Positions 43,801 through 51,714 of a stretch of 64,000 bases of DNA are shown here, piece after piece. How positions within the stretch are numbered: position 1 is the stretch's first letter; each line of letters begins with the position of its first letter. The notes under the pieces were generated by a model. The model was not told the DNA's origin. It did no database searches and saw only the letters and a list, made by a program, of their open reading frames with translations. Source of the DNA: Mycolicibacterium sphagni (lineage in GTDB: Bacteria > Actinomycetota > Actinomycetes > Mycobacteriales > Mycobacteriaceae); assembly GCF_002250655.1 (NCBI RefSeq), contig NZ_NOZR01000030.1, positions 1-64,000 on the forward strand. The letters are read 5' to 3'. The position numbers and the translations under genes were made by a program.

Positions 43801-44474
43801 TGCAGCTGATCGACAGCCGCAACTGGCGCGACGATGCCGACCTCGCCGAGGTCTACACCGCGTGGGGCGGGTTCGCCTACGGCCGCGAACTCGACGGCAG
43901 GCCGGCCGCCGACGACATGTCGACCCAGTACCGACGAATCGTGGTGGCCGCCAAGAACACCGACTCCCGCGAGCACGACATCGCCGACTCCGACGACTAC
44001 TTCCAGTACCACGGCGGCATGGTCGCGACCGTGCGGGCGCTGACCGGCAAGGCGCCGGCTGCCTATATCGGCGACAACACCCGCCCCGACGCGGTACGCA
44101 CCCGCACGTTGTCCGAGGAGACCACCCGCGTGTTCCGGGCCCGCGTCGTCAACCCGCGGTGGATGGCCGCCATGCGCAAGCACGGTTACAAGGGCGCCTT
44201 CGAGATGGCCGCGACGGTGGACTACCTGTTCGGCTACGACGCCACGGCCGGAGTGATGGCCGACTGGATGTACGAACAACTCACCGAGAAGTACGTCCTG
44301 GACCCGGAGAACCGCAAGTTCATGAACGAGTCCAATCCCTGGGCGCTCCACGGGATGTCGGAGCGGCTGCTGGAGGCCGTCGGCCGTGGCATGTGGGAGA
44401 ACCCGGATCCGGCCACGCTCGATGGCCTGCGCCGGGTGCTGTTGGAAACTGAAGGCGACTTGGAAGCGAGATAG
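40872..44474 (+). CDS. cobN: Cobaltochelatase large subunit CobN
   Basis: ATP-dependent insertion of cobalt into hydrogenobyrinic acid a,c-diamide, late in the aerobic pathway. The 1200-residue protein is the CobN/BchH/ChlH type, with conserved runs PRGFGENPVAIYHDPDLPPSHH, VHLGKHGNLEWLPGKTVGMS and NVLPTGRNFYSVDP. M. tuberculosis CobN (Rv2062c) is 1194 residues. The start is GTG. A TACGGT hexamer lies at 40855-40860 but eleven bases from the start. No cobalamin riboswitch is visible in the short upstream gap. The CobS/CobT partners are not in the window. Confidence 0.96.
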   Translation: MPPTVLLLSTSDTDLITARASGADYTWANPARLIDGELADLLDGADLVVVRILGGYRAWQDGIDAVVASGRPTVVVSGEQAPDADLMERSTVPAGIAVQTHIYLAQGGVENLRQLHAFLSDTLLMTGFGFTQPSAMPSWGVLEPRCEGCDGCGLERGMDSRPTIAVLYYRAQQLAGNVAYIRAMCTAIKQAGGRPLPVYCTSLRTPEPELLDLLGTADAMVVTVLAAGGARPATAGAGEDDDSWSVKHLAALDVPILQGLCLTSSRSTWADNDDGLSPLDVATQVAVPEFDGRIITVPFSFKEIDSDGLISYVPDPERCARVAGLAVKHATLRRVAPADKRLALVFSAYPTKHSRIGNAVGLDTPASTVALLHALRDAGYRIGDIPGVDASDGDALMHALIERGGQDPDWVTDGQLAGNPIRIPAAQYREWFATLPAELTDAMVSHWGPPPGELFVDRSRDPDGEIVVAAIQSDNIVILVQPPRGFGENPVAIYHDPDLPPSHHYLATYLWLRNGFGAHAAVHLGKHGNLEWLPGKTVGMSAACGTDAALGDLPLIYPFLVNDPGEGTQAKRRAHATLVDHLIPPMARAESYGDIARLEQLLDEHANIAALDPGKLPAIRQQIWTLMRAAKMDHDLGLAERPEDDSFDDMLLHVDGWLCEIKDVQIRDGLHILGAAPAGEAELDLVLAILRARQLFAGEQHLPGLRQALGLAEDGTDDRVTVDEAEQRARALLAGLQATGWDAGRVDELTDDEGVAAILRFAATEVVPRLAGTSGEIDQVLRALDGRFIPAGPSGSPLRGLINVLPTGRNFYSVDPKAVPSRLAWETGVAMADSLLERYRADHGDWPKSVGLSVWGTSAMRTSGDDIAEVLALLGVRPVWDDASRRVVDLEAITLAELGRPRIDVTVRISGFFRDAFPHVVTMLDDAVRLVAGLDEPTEQNFVRAHAEVDLAEHGDERRATTRIFGSKPGTYGAGLLQLIDSRNWRDDADLAEVYTAWGGFAYGRELDGRPAADDMSTQYRRIVVAAKNTDSREHDIADSDDYFQYHGGMVATVRALTGKAPAAYIGDNTRPDAVRTRTLSEETTRVFRARVVNPRWMAAMRKHGYKGAFEMAATVDYLFGYDATAGVMADWMYEQLTEKYVLDPENRKFMNESNPWALHGMSERLLEAVGRGMWENPDPATLDGLRRVLLETEGDLEAR

Positions 44475-44503
44475 GTTCGCCGGGCACCAGATACATTGGT
44501 CAG

Positions 44504-44884
44504 ATGGCTCCCAGCTTCGGCGAAGTGATCAAGTCCCAATACGTCTCGCTGACCACCTTCACCAAGGACGGCAGGCCGAAGCCGACGCCGATCTGGATCG
44601 CTCCCGACGGCGATCGCGCACTGGTGATCACCGGCAGGGACTCCTGGAAGGTCAAGCGGATTCGGCACACCCCGCGGGTGACCCTGGCCGTCTGCGACCG
44701 CAGCGGCAACGTCAAGGGCGAACCGGTGGAGGCGGTCGCGAGCATCCTCGACGACGCGCAGGTCGAGCGGGTGTATCAGGCGATCGGCAACCGGTACGGG
44801 CTGCTCGGCCGGGTGTTCAATTTCTTCTCGAAGCTGCGTGGCGGCACCAAACGCAACGTCGGACTGGAACTGCGGGCCGCCTGA
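44504..44884 (+). CDS. PPOX-class F420/FMN oxidoreductase-like protein (Rv2061c-like), copy 1
   Basis: A 126-residue split-barrel protein of the pyridoxamine-oxidase-like family. SLTTFTKDGRPKPTPIWIAPDGD, LVITGRDSWKVKRIRHTPRVTLA and the RSGNVKGEPVEA segment are typical. The cofactor is probably F420 or FMN; the substrate is unknown. TACATT lies six bases before the ATG (leaderless). It is followed three bases later by a second, clearly homologous gene. It corresponds by position to Rv2061c. Confidence 0.85.
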   Translation: MAPSFGEVIKSQYVSLTTFTKDGRPKPTPIWIAPDGDRALVITGRDSWKVKRIRHTPRVTLAVCDRSGNVKGEPVEAVASILDDAQVERVYQAIGNRYGLLGRVFNFFSKLRGGTKRNVGLELRAA

Positions 44885-44887
44885 CAC

Positions 44888-45271
44888 ATGGCGCCCACCT
44901 TTCACGACGTCGCCCAGTCGAAATACCTTCAGCTCATCACGTTCACCAAGGACGGCACCCCCAAGCCGACGGCCATATGGGGCGTCCCGGACGGCGATCG
45001 TCTGCTGGTGATCACCGACCGGGCGTCCTGGAAGGTCAAGCGGATCCGCAACACCCCACGGGTCACGATCGCCGAATCCAACGCCCTCGGAAAACCGAAG
45101 GGCGCCGCCGTCGAGGCGACAGCGCGGGTGCTGCCGGACTCGCAGACCCGCGACGTCTACAACAAGGTGCTGCGCCGCTACTGGCAGCACGCGGCGTGGT
45201 TCTACCTGCATAGCCTGGTCCGTGGCGGCATCGACAAAGTGCACGTCGCCCTCGTGATCACCCCGCAATAA
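44888..45271 (+). CDS. PPOX-class F420/FMN oxidoreductase-like protein, copy 2
   Basis: A 127-residue paralogue of the preceding protein. Shared blocks are FTKDGxPKPTxIW, PDGDRxLVIT, SWKVKRIRxTPRVT and GxxKGxxVEA. The C-terminal halves differ (YNKVLRRYWQHAAWFYLHSLVRGG here). It is co-transcribed with copy 1 (three-base gap). Divergence between copies is enough to suggest different substrates. M. tuberculosis appears to have a single gene at this place. Confidence 0.82.
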   Translation: MAPTFHDVAQSKYLQLITFTKDGTPKPTAIWGVPDGDRLLVITDRASWKVKRIRNTPRVTIAESNALGKPKGAAVEATARVLPDSQTRDVYNKVLRRYWQHAAWFYLHSLVRGGIDKVHVALVITPQ

Positions 45272-45332
45272 AACTCACAGGCTCCTATCAGGCCTGCCGG
45301 AACCCGTCGCCGAGCCGACTCGTTGCCAATGC

Positions 45333-45824
45333 ATGGTGATGCGGACGTTCTTTCTTTACGTCTTGGTCGAGCTGGCGGTCCTGGCTGCCCTGACCTGGTC
45401 TGTCGGACTTGGTTGGACTCTGCTCATCCTGCTGGCGACATCGGTGGTCGGAGTCGCGTTGGCCGGGTCTCAGGTCAAGCGCCAGATCCGGCGGCTGCAG
45501 GCCACCCGCACTGATCCGCAGGCCGTGGTGGCCGACGGCATGCTCGTCGCGCTCGGCACCCTCCTGGTGTTCATCCCCGGCCTGGTCACCACCGCGCTCG
45601 GTGCGTTGATGCTGCTGCCACCGACCCGCAGTGTGGTGCGACCACTGGCCGGGATGATGCTCACCCGCGGTATCGCCCGCCGGGTCAGCGTCGTGAACCT
45701 GACCGCGCCCGGCTATCCGGGGCGCGGCGACTACATCGACGGCGAGGTCGTCGAGGAGCAGGTATACGGCCGGGTCCACGAAGCAAACATCGTGCCGCGC
45801 TCGACGGTCTATCGCGACTTCTGA
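45333..45824 (+). CDS. fxsA: FxsA-family membrane protein
   Basis: A 163-residue inner-membrane protein. The FxsA signature is present: membrane segments FFLYVLVELAVLAALTW and LLILLATSVVGVALAGSQ, then VVADGMLVALGTLLVFIPGLVTTALGALMLLPPT as the third and fourth helices, and a cytoplasmic tail. FxsA in E. coli relieves F-plasmid exclusion of phage T7; the normal role is unknown. ATG at 45333 or 45339 could start. It corresponds to Rv2053c and precedes the Rv2052c-like amidohydrolase. Confidence 0.85.
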   Translation: MVMRTFFLYVLVELAVLAALTWSVGLGWTLLILLATSVVGVALAGSQVKRQIRRLQATRTDPQAVVADGMLVALGTLLVFIPGLVTTALGALMLLPPTRSVVRPLAGMMLTRGIARRVSVVNLTAPGYPGRGDYIDGEVVEEQVYGRVHEANIVPRSTVYRDF

Positions 45825-45867
45825 CCCCATGCTCCGGTCCGCCGGAACCGGGGCAGACTCTCCTTTC

Positions 45868-47460
45868 GTGACCACACTGCTGCTTGGCGGGCGCATCCAT
45901 AGCCCGTCGCATCCCGACGCCACCGCGATGGCGGTGCGCGACGGCGTCGTCGCCTGGCTGGGCAGCGACCAGGTGGGGCGTTCGCAGTTCGGCAGTGCGC
46001 AGGTCATCGACCTGCAGGGGGCGTTCGTGTCACCGGCATTCGTCGACAGTCACATCCACCTGACCTCCACCGGCCTGCTGCTGACCGGCTTGGACCTGAC
46101 CGCGGCAACCTCCAAACGGCACTGTTTGACCCTGGTCGCCGAGCACGTCGCGGCCCATCCCGGCCGCCCGATCTGGGCGCACGGCTGGGATGACACCGCC
46201 TGGGCTCGCGACGAGGCGCCGAGCACCGCGGAACTGGACGCCGTCGCCGGCGCGGTGCCCGCCTATCTGGCTCGTGTCGACGTGCACTCGGCAGTGGCCT
46301 CGACCGCCCTGAGGGACCTGGTTCCCGGGCTGGCGGCGGTGGCCGGATACGAGTCGCAGCGGCCGCTGTCGGCCGACGCCCACCATCTGGTCCGCGGCGA
46401 GGCCCGCCGGTTGCTCACCACCGGGCAGCGTGCCGACGCCCGGATCGCCGCGCTGGATGCGCTGGCCGCGGCCGGCATCGTGGCCGCGCACGAGTGCGCC
46501 GGCCCCGACATCGGCGGAATCGACGACTGGCAGGAGCTGCGCGCCACCGAGCACGGTGTCGACGTAATCGGCTACTGGGGCGAAGCGGTATCCAGTGCCG
46601 CACAGGCCCGGGCGCTGCTCGAGACGACCGGCGCCCGCGGCCTGGCCGGTGACCTGTTCGTCGACGGCGCGCTGGGCTCGCACACCGCCTGGCTGTGCGA
46701 GCCGTACGCGGACGCACCGGGCAGCACGGGAAATTGCTATCTGGACCCTGATGGCATCGCCGATCATCTGTTCGCCTGCACCGAGGCGGGCGTGACGGCG
46801 GGATTCCACGTGATCGGTGATGCCGCTGTGCGTGCGGTGGTCGACGCCCTGGCGCGGCTGGTTGAACGGTTCGGGTCACGTGCCGTCGCGCGCTGCGGGC
46901 ACCGGCTCGAACATCTGGAGATGGTCACCGCAGAACAGGCAGCCATCCTCGGCCAGTGCGGAGTCACCGCCAGCATGCAGCCCAATTTCGACGCGCTCTG
47001 GGGTGGCAGCAACGGGATGTACGCCCGCCGGCTCGGTTCTGGCCGAGCCGCCCTGCTCAACCCGTTATCGCTGTTAGCATCGGCAGGCGTGCCCATGGCG
47101 TTCGGTTCAGATGCCCCGGTGACCGGCATCGATCCCTGGGCGATAGTCCGGGCGGCCAGCCATCATCAGACTCAGGGAAGCGCGATATCCGCGCGGGCGG
47201 CCTTTGCCGCCGCAACCAGGGGTGCCTGGCGGGCCGGCGGGGTGCAGGACGGGATCATGGGCACGCTGGTGCCGGGTGCCCCGGCGTCGTACGCGGTGTG
47301 GGACACCGGGGAGACGGAAGTTGCATCCCCCGCCGACACCGTTCAGCGCTGGTCCACCGACCCGCGGTCCCGTGTACCTGCTCTGCCTCGGCTGGAAGTC
47401 GGCGATCCGCTGCCGCACTGCCGCCAGACCGTGCATAGAGGTGTCGTGCTTCATGGTTAG
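45868..47460 (+). CDS. Amidohydrolase (YtcJ-like), Rv2052c-like
   Basis: Metal-dependent hydrolase of 530 residues. The TIM-barrel signature DSHIHLTSTG gives HxH ligands, GFHVIGDAAVRAV and GHRLEHLEMV carry two more His, and FGSDAPVTGIDPW gives the catalytic Asp. This pattern fits the YtcJ/N-acyl hydrolase subgroup; the substrate is unknown. The GTG at 45868 is preferred to the in-frame ATG at 45829 because the typical beta-sandwich start TTLLLGGRI follows at once. Its end overlaps lnt by eight bases. Confidence 0.82.
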   Translation: MTTLLLGGRIHSPSHPDATAMAVRDGVVAWLGSDQVGRSQFGSAQVIDLQGAFVSPAFVDSHIHLTSTGLLLTGLDLTAATSKRHCLTLVAEHVAAHPGRPIWAHGWDDTAWARDEAPSTAELDAVAGAVPAYLARVDVHSAVASTALRDLVPGLAAVAGYESQRPLSADAHHLVRGEARRLLTTGQRADARIAALDALAAAGIVAAHECAGPDIGGIDDWQELRATEHGVDVIGYWGEAVSSAAQARALLETTGARGLAGDLFVDGALGSHTAWLCEPYADAPGSTGNCYLDPDGIADHLFACTEAGVTAGFHVIGDAAVRAVVDALARLVERFGSRAVARCGHRLEHLEMVTAEQAAILGQCGVTASMQPNFDALWGGSNGMYARRLGSGRAALLNPLSLLASAGVPMAFGSDAPVTGIDPWAIVRAASHHQTQGSAISARAAFAAATRGAWRAGGVQDGIMGTLVPGAPASYAVWDTGETEVASPADTVQRWSTDPRSRVPALPRLEVGDPLPHCRQTVHRGVVLHG

Positions 47461-49189
47461 CCGGCTGCTGACATGGTTCAGCACCGCTTTGCCCCCGCGG
47501 ATGATGCGACTGCTGGCCGCGGTCACCGCCGGGCTGCTGCTGTGCGTCGCCTTCCCGCCGATCGGCTGGTGGTGGTCGGCGGTGCTGAGCTTCGCGATGC
47601 TCAGCTGGGTCCTGGTGCATTCCAAGACCACGCCGGCCGGTGGGTTTGGTTACGGGTTCCTGTTCGGGCTGGCGTTCTACATCCCCCTGATTCCCTGGAT
47701 CAGCGGGCTGGTCGGCCCGGTGCCCTGGCTGGCGCTGTCCGCCATGGAGGCGCTCTTCCCGGCGCTGTTCGGGTTGCTCGCGGTCGTGGTCCGGCGGCTG
47801 CCGGGCTGGCCGCTGTGGCTGGCCCTGGTGTGGGTGCTGCAGGAATGGCTGAAATCTAATGTGCCTTTCGGTGGATTTCCTTGGGGCGTGGTCGGATTCG
47901 GTCAGACCAACGGTCCCTTCCTGTCGCTGGTTCAGCTCGGCGGGGTGCCCCTGTTATCGTTCGCGATTGCGCTGCTCGGCACGGCGCTGGCCGCACTGGC
48001 ACTGGAGATCGTGCGCTGGTTGCAGCGTGGCGACCCGGCCGCGACCACCGAGCACGTGTCGCTTCCGGGCGTGTTGCTGCCCGGGTTGTGTATCACCGCG
48101 GTCCTGCTCACCACAGCGGTGGCCGCCCCACAGGTGCGCCGCGCTGCCGGCGGCGCAGGCAATGAGCCGACGGTCACGGTGGCCGCGATCCAGGGCAACG
48201 TGCCGAGGCTCGGCCTCGACTTCAACAGCCAGCGCCGCGCGGTGCTGGACAACCATGTCCGCCAGACCGTGCAACTGGCCGAGGACGTGCGCGCGGGCAA
48301 GGCGCCGCAGCCGCAGTTCGTGGTCTGGCCCGAGAACTCCTCGGACATCGACCCGTTCACCAACGCCGACGCCGCCCAGCAGATCGCCGTGGCCGCACAG
48401 GCGATCGGCGCCCCGATTCTCGTCGGCACCGTCGTCGCCCGCCCGGACTGGACGCCGCAGAACCCGGCGGCGTCGAACACCGTCGTCGTCTGGGATCCGG
48501 TGGCCGGACCGGGGGAGCGCCACGACAAGCAGATCATCCAACCGTTCGGCGAATACCTGCCGTGGCGGGGCTTTTTCCGGCATCTGTCCTCGTTCGCAGA
48601 CCGGGCCGGGTATTTCGTGCCGGGCTCCGGCTCGGGCGTCGTGCACGCCGCGGGGGTGCCGGTCGGGGTCGCCACCTGTTGGGAGGTCATCTTCGACCGG
48701 GCGCTTCGGGAGTCGGTCCGCAACGGCGCCCAGCTCCTGGCCGTTCCCACCAACAACGCGACGTTCGACCAGAACATGAGTGAACAGCTGCTGGCGTTCG
48801 CGCGCGCCCGCGCCGTCGAGCACGATCGCTACGTGGTGGTGGCCGGCACCACCGGGATCAGCGCGGTCATCGCGCCGGATGGCCACGAGGTGGCCCGGAC
48901 GGAGTTTTTCACGCCGGCCTACCTCGACGTCGCGGTGCGGCTCAAGACCAGTGAGACGCCGGCCACCCGATGGGGGCCCTTGGTGCAATGGGTGCTGGTC
49001 GGAGCCGCCATTGCCGTTGTCATGGCCGTCATACTGCACAATGGTTGGTTCATACGGCTGTTTCGTCGCAGAAAGCGGGAACGGGACGCAGGCGGCACGT
49101 CCGGGGGCGGAGACGAGAGCAATAACCCGCCGGAGCTGGGCGAATCCTCCTCAGCCCTGGCTGGACAGCACGACAAAGGAGAGTCATGA
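47453..49189 (+). CDS. lnt: Apolipoprotein N-acyltransferase Lnt
   Basis: Transfers the third acyl chain to the N-terminal Cys of lipoproteins such as LppK and LppI. The 578 residues have about seven membrane helices (residues 10-220 and near the C-terminus) and a periplasmic nitrilase domain with the catalytic set Glu (VVWPENSSDI), Lys (HDKQIIQPFGEYLPW) and Cys409 (ATCWEVIFD). The long in-frame extension to 47204 lies within the amidohydrolase gene and is rejected. The stop overlaps the ppm1 ATG by four bases. In M. tuberculosis the two are one fused protein (Rv2051c). Confidence 0.93.
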   Translation: MVSRLLTWFSTALPPRMMRLLAAVTAGLLLCVAFPPIGWWWSAVLSFAMLSWVLVHSKTTPAGGFGYGFLFGLAFYIPLIPWISGLVGPVPWLALSAMEALFPALFGLLAVVVRRLPGWPLWLALVWVLQEWLKSNVPFGGFPWGVVGFGQTNGPFLSLVQLGGVPLLSFAIALLGTALAALALEIVRWLQRGDPAATTEHVSLPGVLLPGLCITAVLLTTAVAAPQVRRAAGGAGNEPTVTVAAIQGNVPRLGLDFNSQRRAVLDNHVRQTVQLAEDVRAGKAPQPQFVVWPENSSDIDPFTNADAAQQIAVAAQAIGAPILVGTVVARPDWTPQNPAASNTVVVWDPVAGPGERHDKQIIQPFGEYLPWRGFFRHLSSFADRAGYFVPGSGSGVVHAAGVPVGVATCWEVIFDRALRESVRNGAQLLAVPTNNATFDQNMSEQLLAFARARAVEHDRYVVVAGTTGISAVIAPDGHEVARTEFFTPAYLDVAVRLKTSETPATRWGPLVQWVLVGAAIAVVMAVILHNGWFIRLFRRRKRERDAGGTSGGGDESNNPPELGESSSALAGQHDKGES

Positions 49190-49959
49190 CCGACCGGGGC
49201 AAAACGGGCGCTGAGCTTCCCAGCCAGCGCACCCTGGTGATCATCCCCACATTCAACGAGCTGGAGAACCTCCCGCTGATCGTGGGCCGCGTGCACAAGA
49301 GCCGCCCGGACGTCCACGTGCTGATCGTCGACGACGGCAGCCCCGACGGCACCGGTGAGCTCGCCGACGAGCTGTCGCTGGCCGATCCCGACCGCGTTCA
49401 CGTAATGCACCGGGACGCCAAGGACGGCCTCGGCGCGGCCTACCTCGAAGGGTTCGCGTGGGGACTGGGCCGGCAGTACAACGTGCTGGTGGAGATGGAT
49501 GCCGACGGCAGCCACGCCCCCGAACAGCTGTATCGGCTGCTCGACGCCATCGACAACGGCGCCGATCTGGCCATCGGCTCTCGTTATGTCCACGGCGGAA
49601 CGGTCCGCAACTGGCCTTACCGGCGTCTGGTGCTGTCCAAGACCGCCAACACCTATTCGCGGGTCTTGCTCGGCGTCGGCATCCACGACATCACCGCCGG
49701 TTACCGCGCCTATCGCCGCGAAGTCCTGGAGAAGATCGACCTGTCGGCCGTCGACTCCAAGGGCTATTGCTTTCAGATCGACCTGACCTGGCGCACCATC
49801 AACAGCGGGTTCACCGTCACCGAGGTGCCCATCACATTCCGCGAGCGCGAACTCGGGGTGTCGAAAATGAGCGGCTCCAACATCCGCGAAGCGATGGTCA
49901 AGGTTGCCCAATGGGGCATCGGCGGGCGCGTGGACCGCGCCCGCGGCGTCGTTCGCTAG
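49186..49959 (+). CDS. ppm1: Polyprenol monophosphomannose synthase Ppm1
   Basis: GT2 glycosyltransferase of 257 residues that makes polyprenyl-phosphate mannose for lipomannan, lipoarabinomannan and protein mannosylation. It has LVIIPTFNELENLPLIV, the UDP/GDP-sugar IVDDGSPDGT motif and the metal-binding VEMDADGSH. No membrane helix is present, so it relies on Lnt for membrane attachment, as shown for the M. smegmatis pair. The stop of lnt overlaps its ATG (ATGA). It converges on rbpA with three bases between. Confidence 0.95.
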   Translation: MTDRGKTGAELPSQRTLVIIPTFNELENLPLIVGRVHKSRPDVHVLIVDDGSPDGTGELADELSLADPDRVHVMHRDAKDGLGAAYLEGFAWGLGRQYNVLVEMDADGSHAPEQLYRLLDAIDNGADLAIGSRYVHGGTVRNWPYRRLVLSKTANTYSRVLLGVGIHDITAGYRAYRREVLEKIDLSAVDSKGYCFQIDLTWRTINSGFTVTEVPITFRERELGVSKMSGSNIREAMVKVAQWGIGGRVDRARGVVR

Positions 49960-49962
49960 AGG

Positions 49963-50301
49963 TCAGCTGCCGCGACGCTTGGTCTTGATCAGGTCAAGGC
50001 GTTCCTTGAGCAGCTCGTCGAGTTCCTCGACGGAGCGGCGCTCCAGCAGCATGTCCCAGTGGGTGCGCGGCGGCTTGACCTTCTTGGGCTCCGGCAGGTT
50101 GCCCTCGATCAGGGTGCCTTCCAAGCCGTTGCGGCACAGCCAGGTGCCAGGGATCTCGGCGTCGTCGGCGAACGGGACGTCGAATTCCTCGCCGTTCTCA
50201 GTGCGGTACCGCGCGATCTGACGCGGCGCCAGGTCGTGGTTGCGGTCGGTCTCGTAGCTCACGGCTCCGAGCCGGCTGCCTCTCAGGACACGATCAGCCA
50301 T
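49963..50301 (-). CDS. rbpA: RNA polymerase-binding protein RbpA
   Basis: Essential actinobacterial transcription factor that binds the beta' subunit and group I/II sigma factors and stabilises the open complex. The 112-residue chain matches Rv2050 along its length: a core domain with CRN (Cys of GTWLCRNG), a basic linker PKKVKPPRTHWDML and the C-terminal sigma-interaction helix (RRSVEELDELLKERLDL). The ATG at 50301 has GAGGAG upstream and is preferred to a TTG at 50307. It is associated with rifampicin tolerance. Confidence 0.97.
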   Translation of the reverse strand: MADRVLRGSRLGAVSYETDRNHDLAPRQIARYRTENGEEFDVPFADDAEIPGTWLCRNGLEGTLIEGNLPEPKKVKPPRTHWDMLLERRSVEELDELLKERLDLIKTKRRGS

Positions 50302-50443
50302 CGACAACTCTCCTCACAACGCTTTGACGTACAAAGCTGTATATAAAGTCCGGATAGTGAACGCAAGACCACACTCTGCGGTTCCCGACTCGACCTCCTA
50401 TGCTACCGGGCTTACTGTCCCACGCCGTCTACAGTCACAAGGC

Positions 50444-50773
50444 GTGACGCGTCGTGCCCGCTCTCAGCCGTGCCGGTGGTGCGGCCGCGAGGTGGCCGAC
50501 GCTGGGTTGGGCCGGCGCAGGCAGTACTGCCGGCAATCCTGCCGCCAACGCGCGTACGAACAGCGTGCCCTCGTCAAGGGCACTGCGATCCCGGAGGACG
50601 CGGTGGTGCTCTCCGCCGACGAGGCCGCCGAATTGTCCGATCGGGTCTATCAGGTGCGTTGCGCAGCCGAGGACGTCGCCACCGCAGTCGACGAGGGAGC
50701 CGCCACCCACGAGCTGCGGGAACTGTGCGATGCCCTGGTCCAGGCCGCCAAAGCAGCCGACGGCTGGCGCTGA
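50444..50773 (+). CDS. Small zinc-finger protein (Rv2049c-like)
   Basis: A 109-residue, basic N-terminal protein with a CxxC-x14-CxxxC cluster (PCRWCGREV and QYCRQSC) likely binding zinc, and an Ala/Glu-rich helical C-terminus. The function is unknown. GTG at 50444 has TACAGT eight bases upstream (leaderless). Upstream in-frame residues to 50324 are poorly composed. It corresponds to Rv2049c in position, opposite rbpA. In M. tuberculosis the giant gene pks12 follows; here it is absent. Confidence 0.75.
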   Translation: MTRRARSQPCRWCGREVADAGLGRRRQYCRQSCRQRAYEQRALVKGTAIPEDAVVLSADEAAELSDRVYQVRCAAEDVATAVDEGAATHELRELCDALVQAAKAADGWR

Positions 50774-50793
50774 CGCCCGGTTAGCGTCACCGC

Positions 50794-50826
50794 GAATCAA
50801 ACCCTTAACCGGTGGGTTGTTGATTC
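50794..50826. promoter_or_regulatory. Inverted repeat in the leader of the ssu operon
   Basis: GAATCAA-ACCC (50794-50804) pairs with GGGT-TG-TTGATTC (50814-50826), an 11-bp stem with a two-base bulge and a nine-base loop. It begins 20 bp after the Rv2049c-like stop and 70 bp before ssuC. No T-tract follows. It could be an operator for a sulfur regulator or a terminator-like structure. Confidence 0.5.
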
Positions 50827-50895
50827 CTAAGGTCGGTGGACGCGACTCCCATGTGGTGTTGCGTGTCCAGCCCAGCCACCCAGAGGACCAATACC

Positions 50896-51714
50896 GTGAC
50901 CACGCCCGTTGCGCCGGCCACCGCCGTGGTCCTGCCGGCGGGATCCCGCACACCGGCCCGGCGTCGGCAACGGAAATGGGCGATTGTGCGGTGGGCCTCG
51001 CCGCTGGTCTTGCTGGCCTTGTGGCAAGTGGGCAGCGCCATCGGGTTGATCTCCCAGGACGTCCTGCCCGCCCCCTCGCTGATCGCGGAGGCCGGCTTGG
51101 AGCTGATCCGCAACGGTCAGCTCGCCGATGCGCTGGGTGTCTCGGGTTGGCGGGTGGTGCAGGGGCTGCTCCTCGGCGGGCTGATCGGCATCGGGTTGGG
51201 CACGGCCGTAGGCCTGTCCCGCTGGACTGAGGCGACCGTCGACCCACCCATGCAGATGTTGCGGGCGTTGCCGCACCTGGGTCTGATCCCGCTGTTCATC
51301 CTGTGGTTTGGTATCGGCGAGCTGCCCAAGGTACTGCTGGTGGCCCTCGGTGTCAGCTTTCCGCTCTACCTCAACACCTACTCCGCGATCCGGCAGGTCG
51401 ACCCGAAGTTGTTCGAAACCGCTGATGTGCTTGGCTTTTCGTTCCGACAGCGGTTCAGTCACATCATCCTGCCCAGCGCTGCTCCGCAGGTCCTGGTGGG
51501 CCTACGCCAGTCGCTTGCGATCGCGTGGCTCACGCTGATCGTCGCCGAGCAGATCAACGCCGACAAGGGTATCGGCTACTTGATCAACAACGCGCGTGAT
51601 TTTCTGCGTATCGACATCATCATCTTCGGTCTCGTTGTCTATGCACTGCTTGGCATTACGACCGACGCCATCGTGCGCGCGTTGGAGCGCCGAGCATTGA
51701 GGTATCGGTCGTGA
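50896..51714 (+). CDS. ssuC: Alkanesulfonate ABC transporter permease SsuC
   Basis: Inner-membrane permease of 272 residues. Six membrane helices are seen after a basic cytoplasmic start (ARRRQRKWAIVRW). The EAA loop reads ETADVLGFSFRQRFSHIILPSA. It pairs with SsuB and SsuA to import sulfonates. GTG at 50896 has AGAGGA upstream; the in-frame extension to 50836 is unlikely. A four-base overlap (GTGA) joins it to ssuB. The Ssu cluster is not at this place in M. tuberculosis. Confidence 0.88.
   Translation: MTTPVAPATAVVLPAGSRTPARRRQRKWAIVRWASPLVLLALWQVGSAIGLISQDVLPAPSLIAEAGLELIRNGQLADALGVSGWRVVQGLLLGGLIGIGLGTAVGLSRWTEATVDPPMQMLRALPHLGLIPLFILWFGIGELPKVLLVALGVSFPLYLNTYSAIRQVDPKLFETADVLGFSFRQRFSHIILPSAAPQVLVGLRQSLAIAWLTLIVAEQINADKGIGYLINNARDFLRIDIIIFGLVVYALLGITTDAIVRALERRALRYRS

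Noticed and set aside
47204..47452. N-terminal extension of lnt
   Set aside because: Lies inside the amidohydrolase in another frame; the ATG at 47453 begins directly before the first membrane segment.
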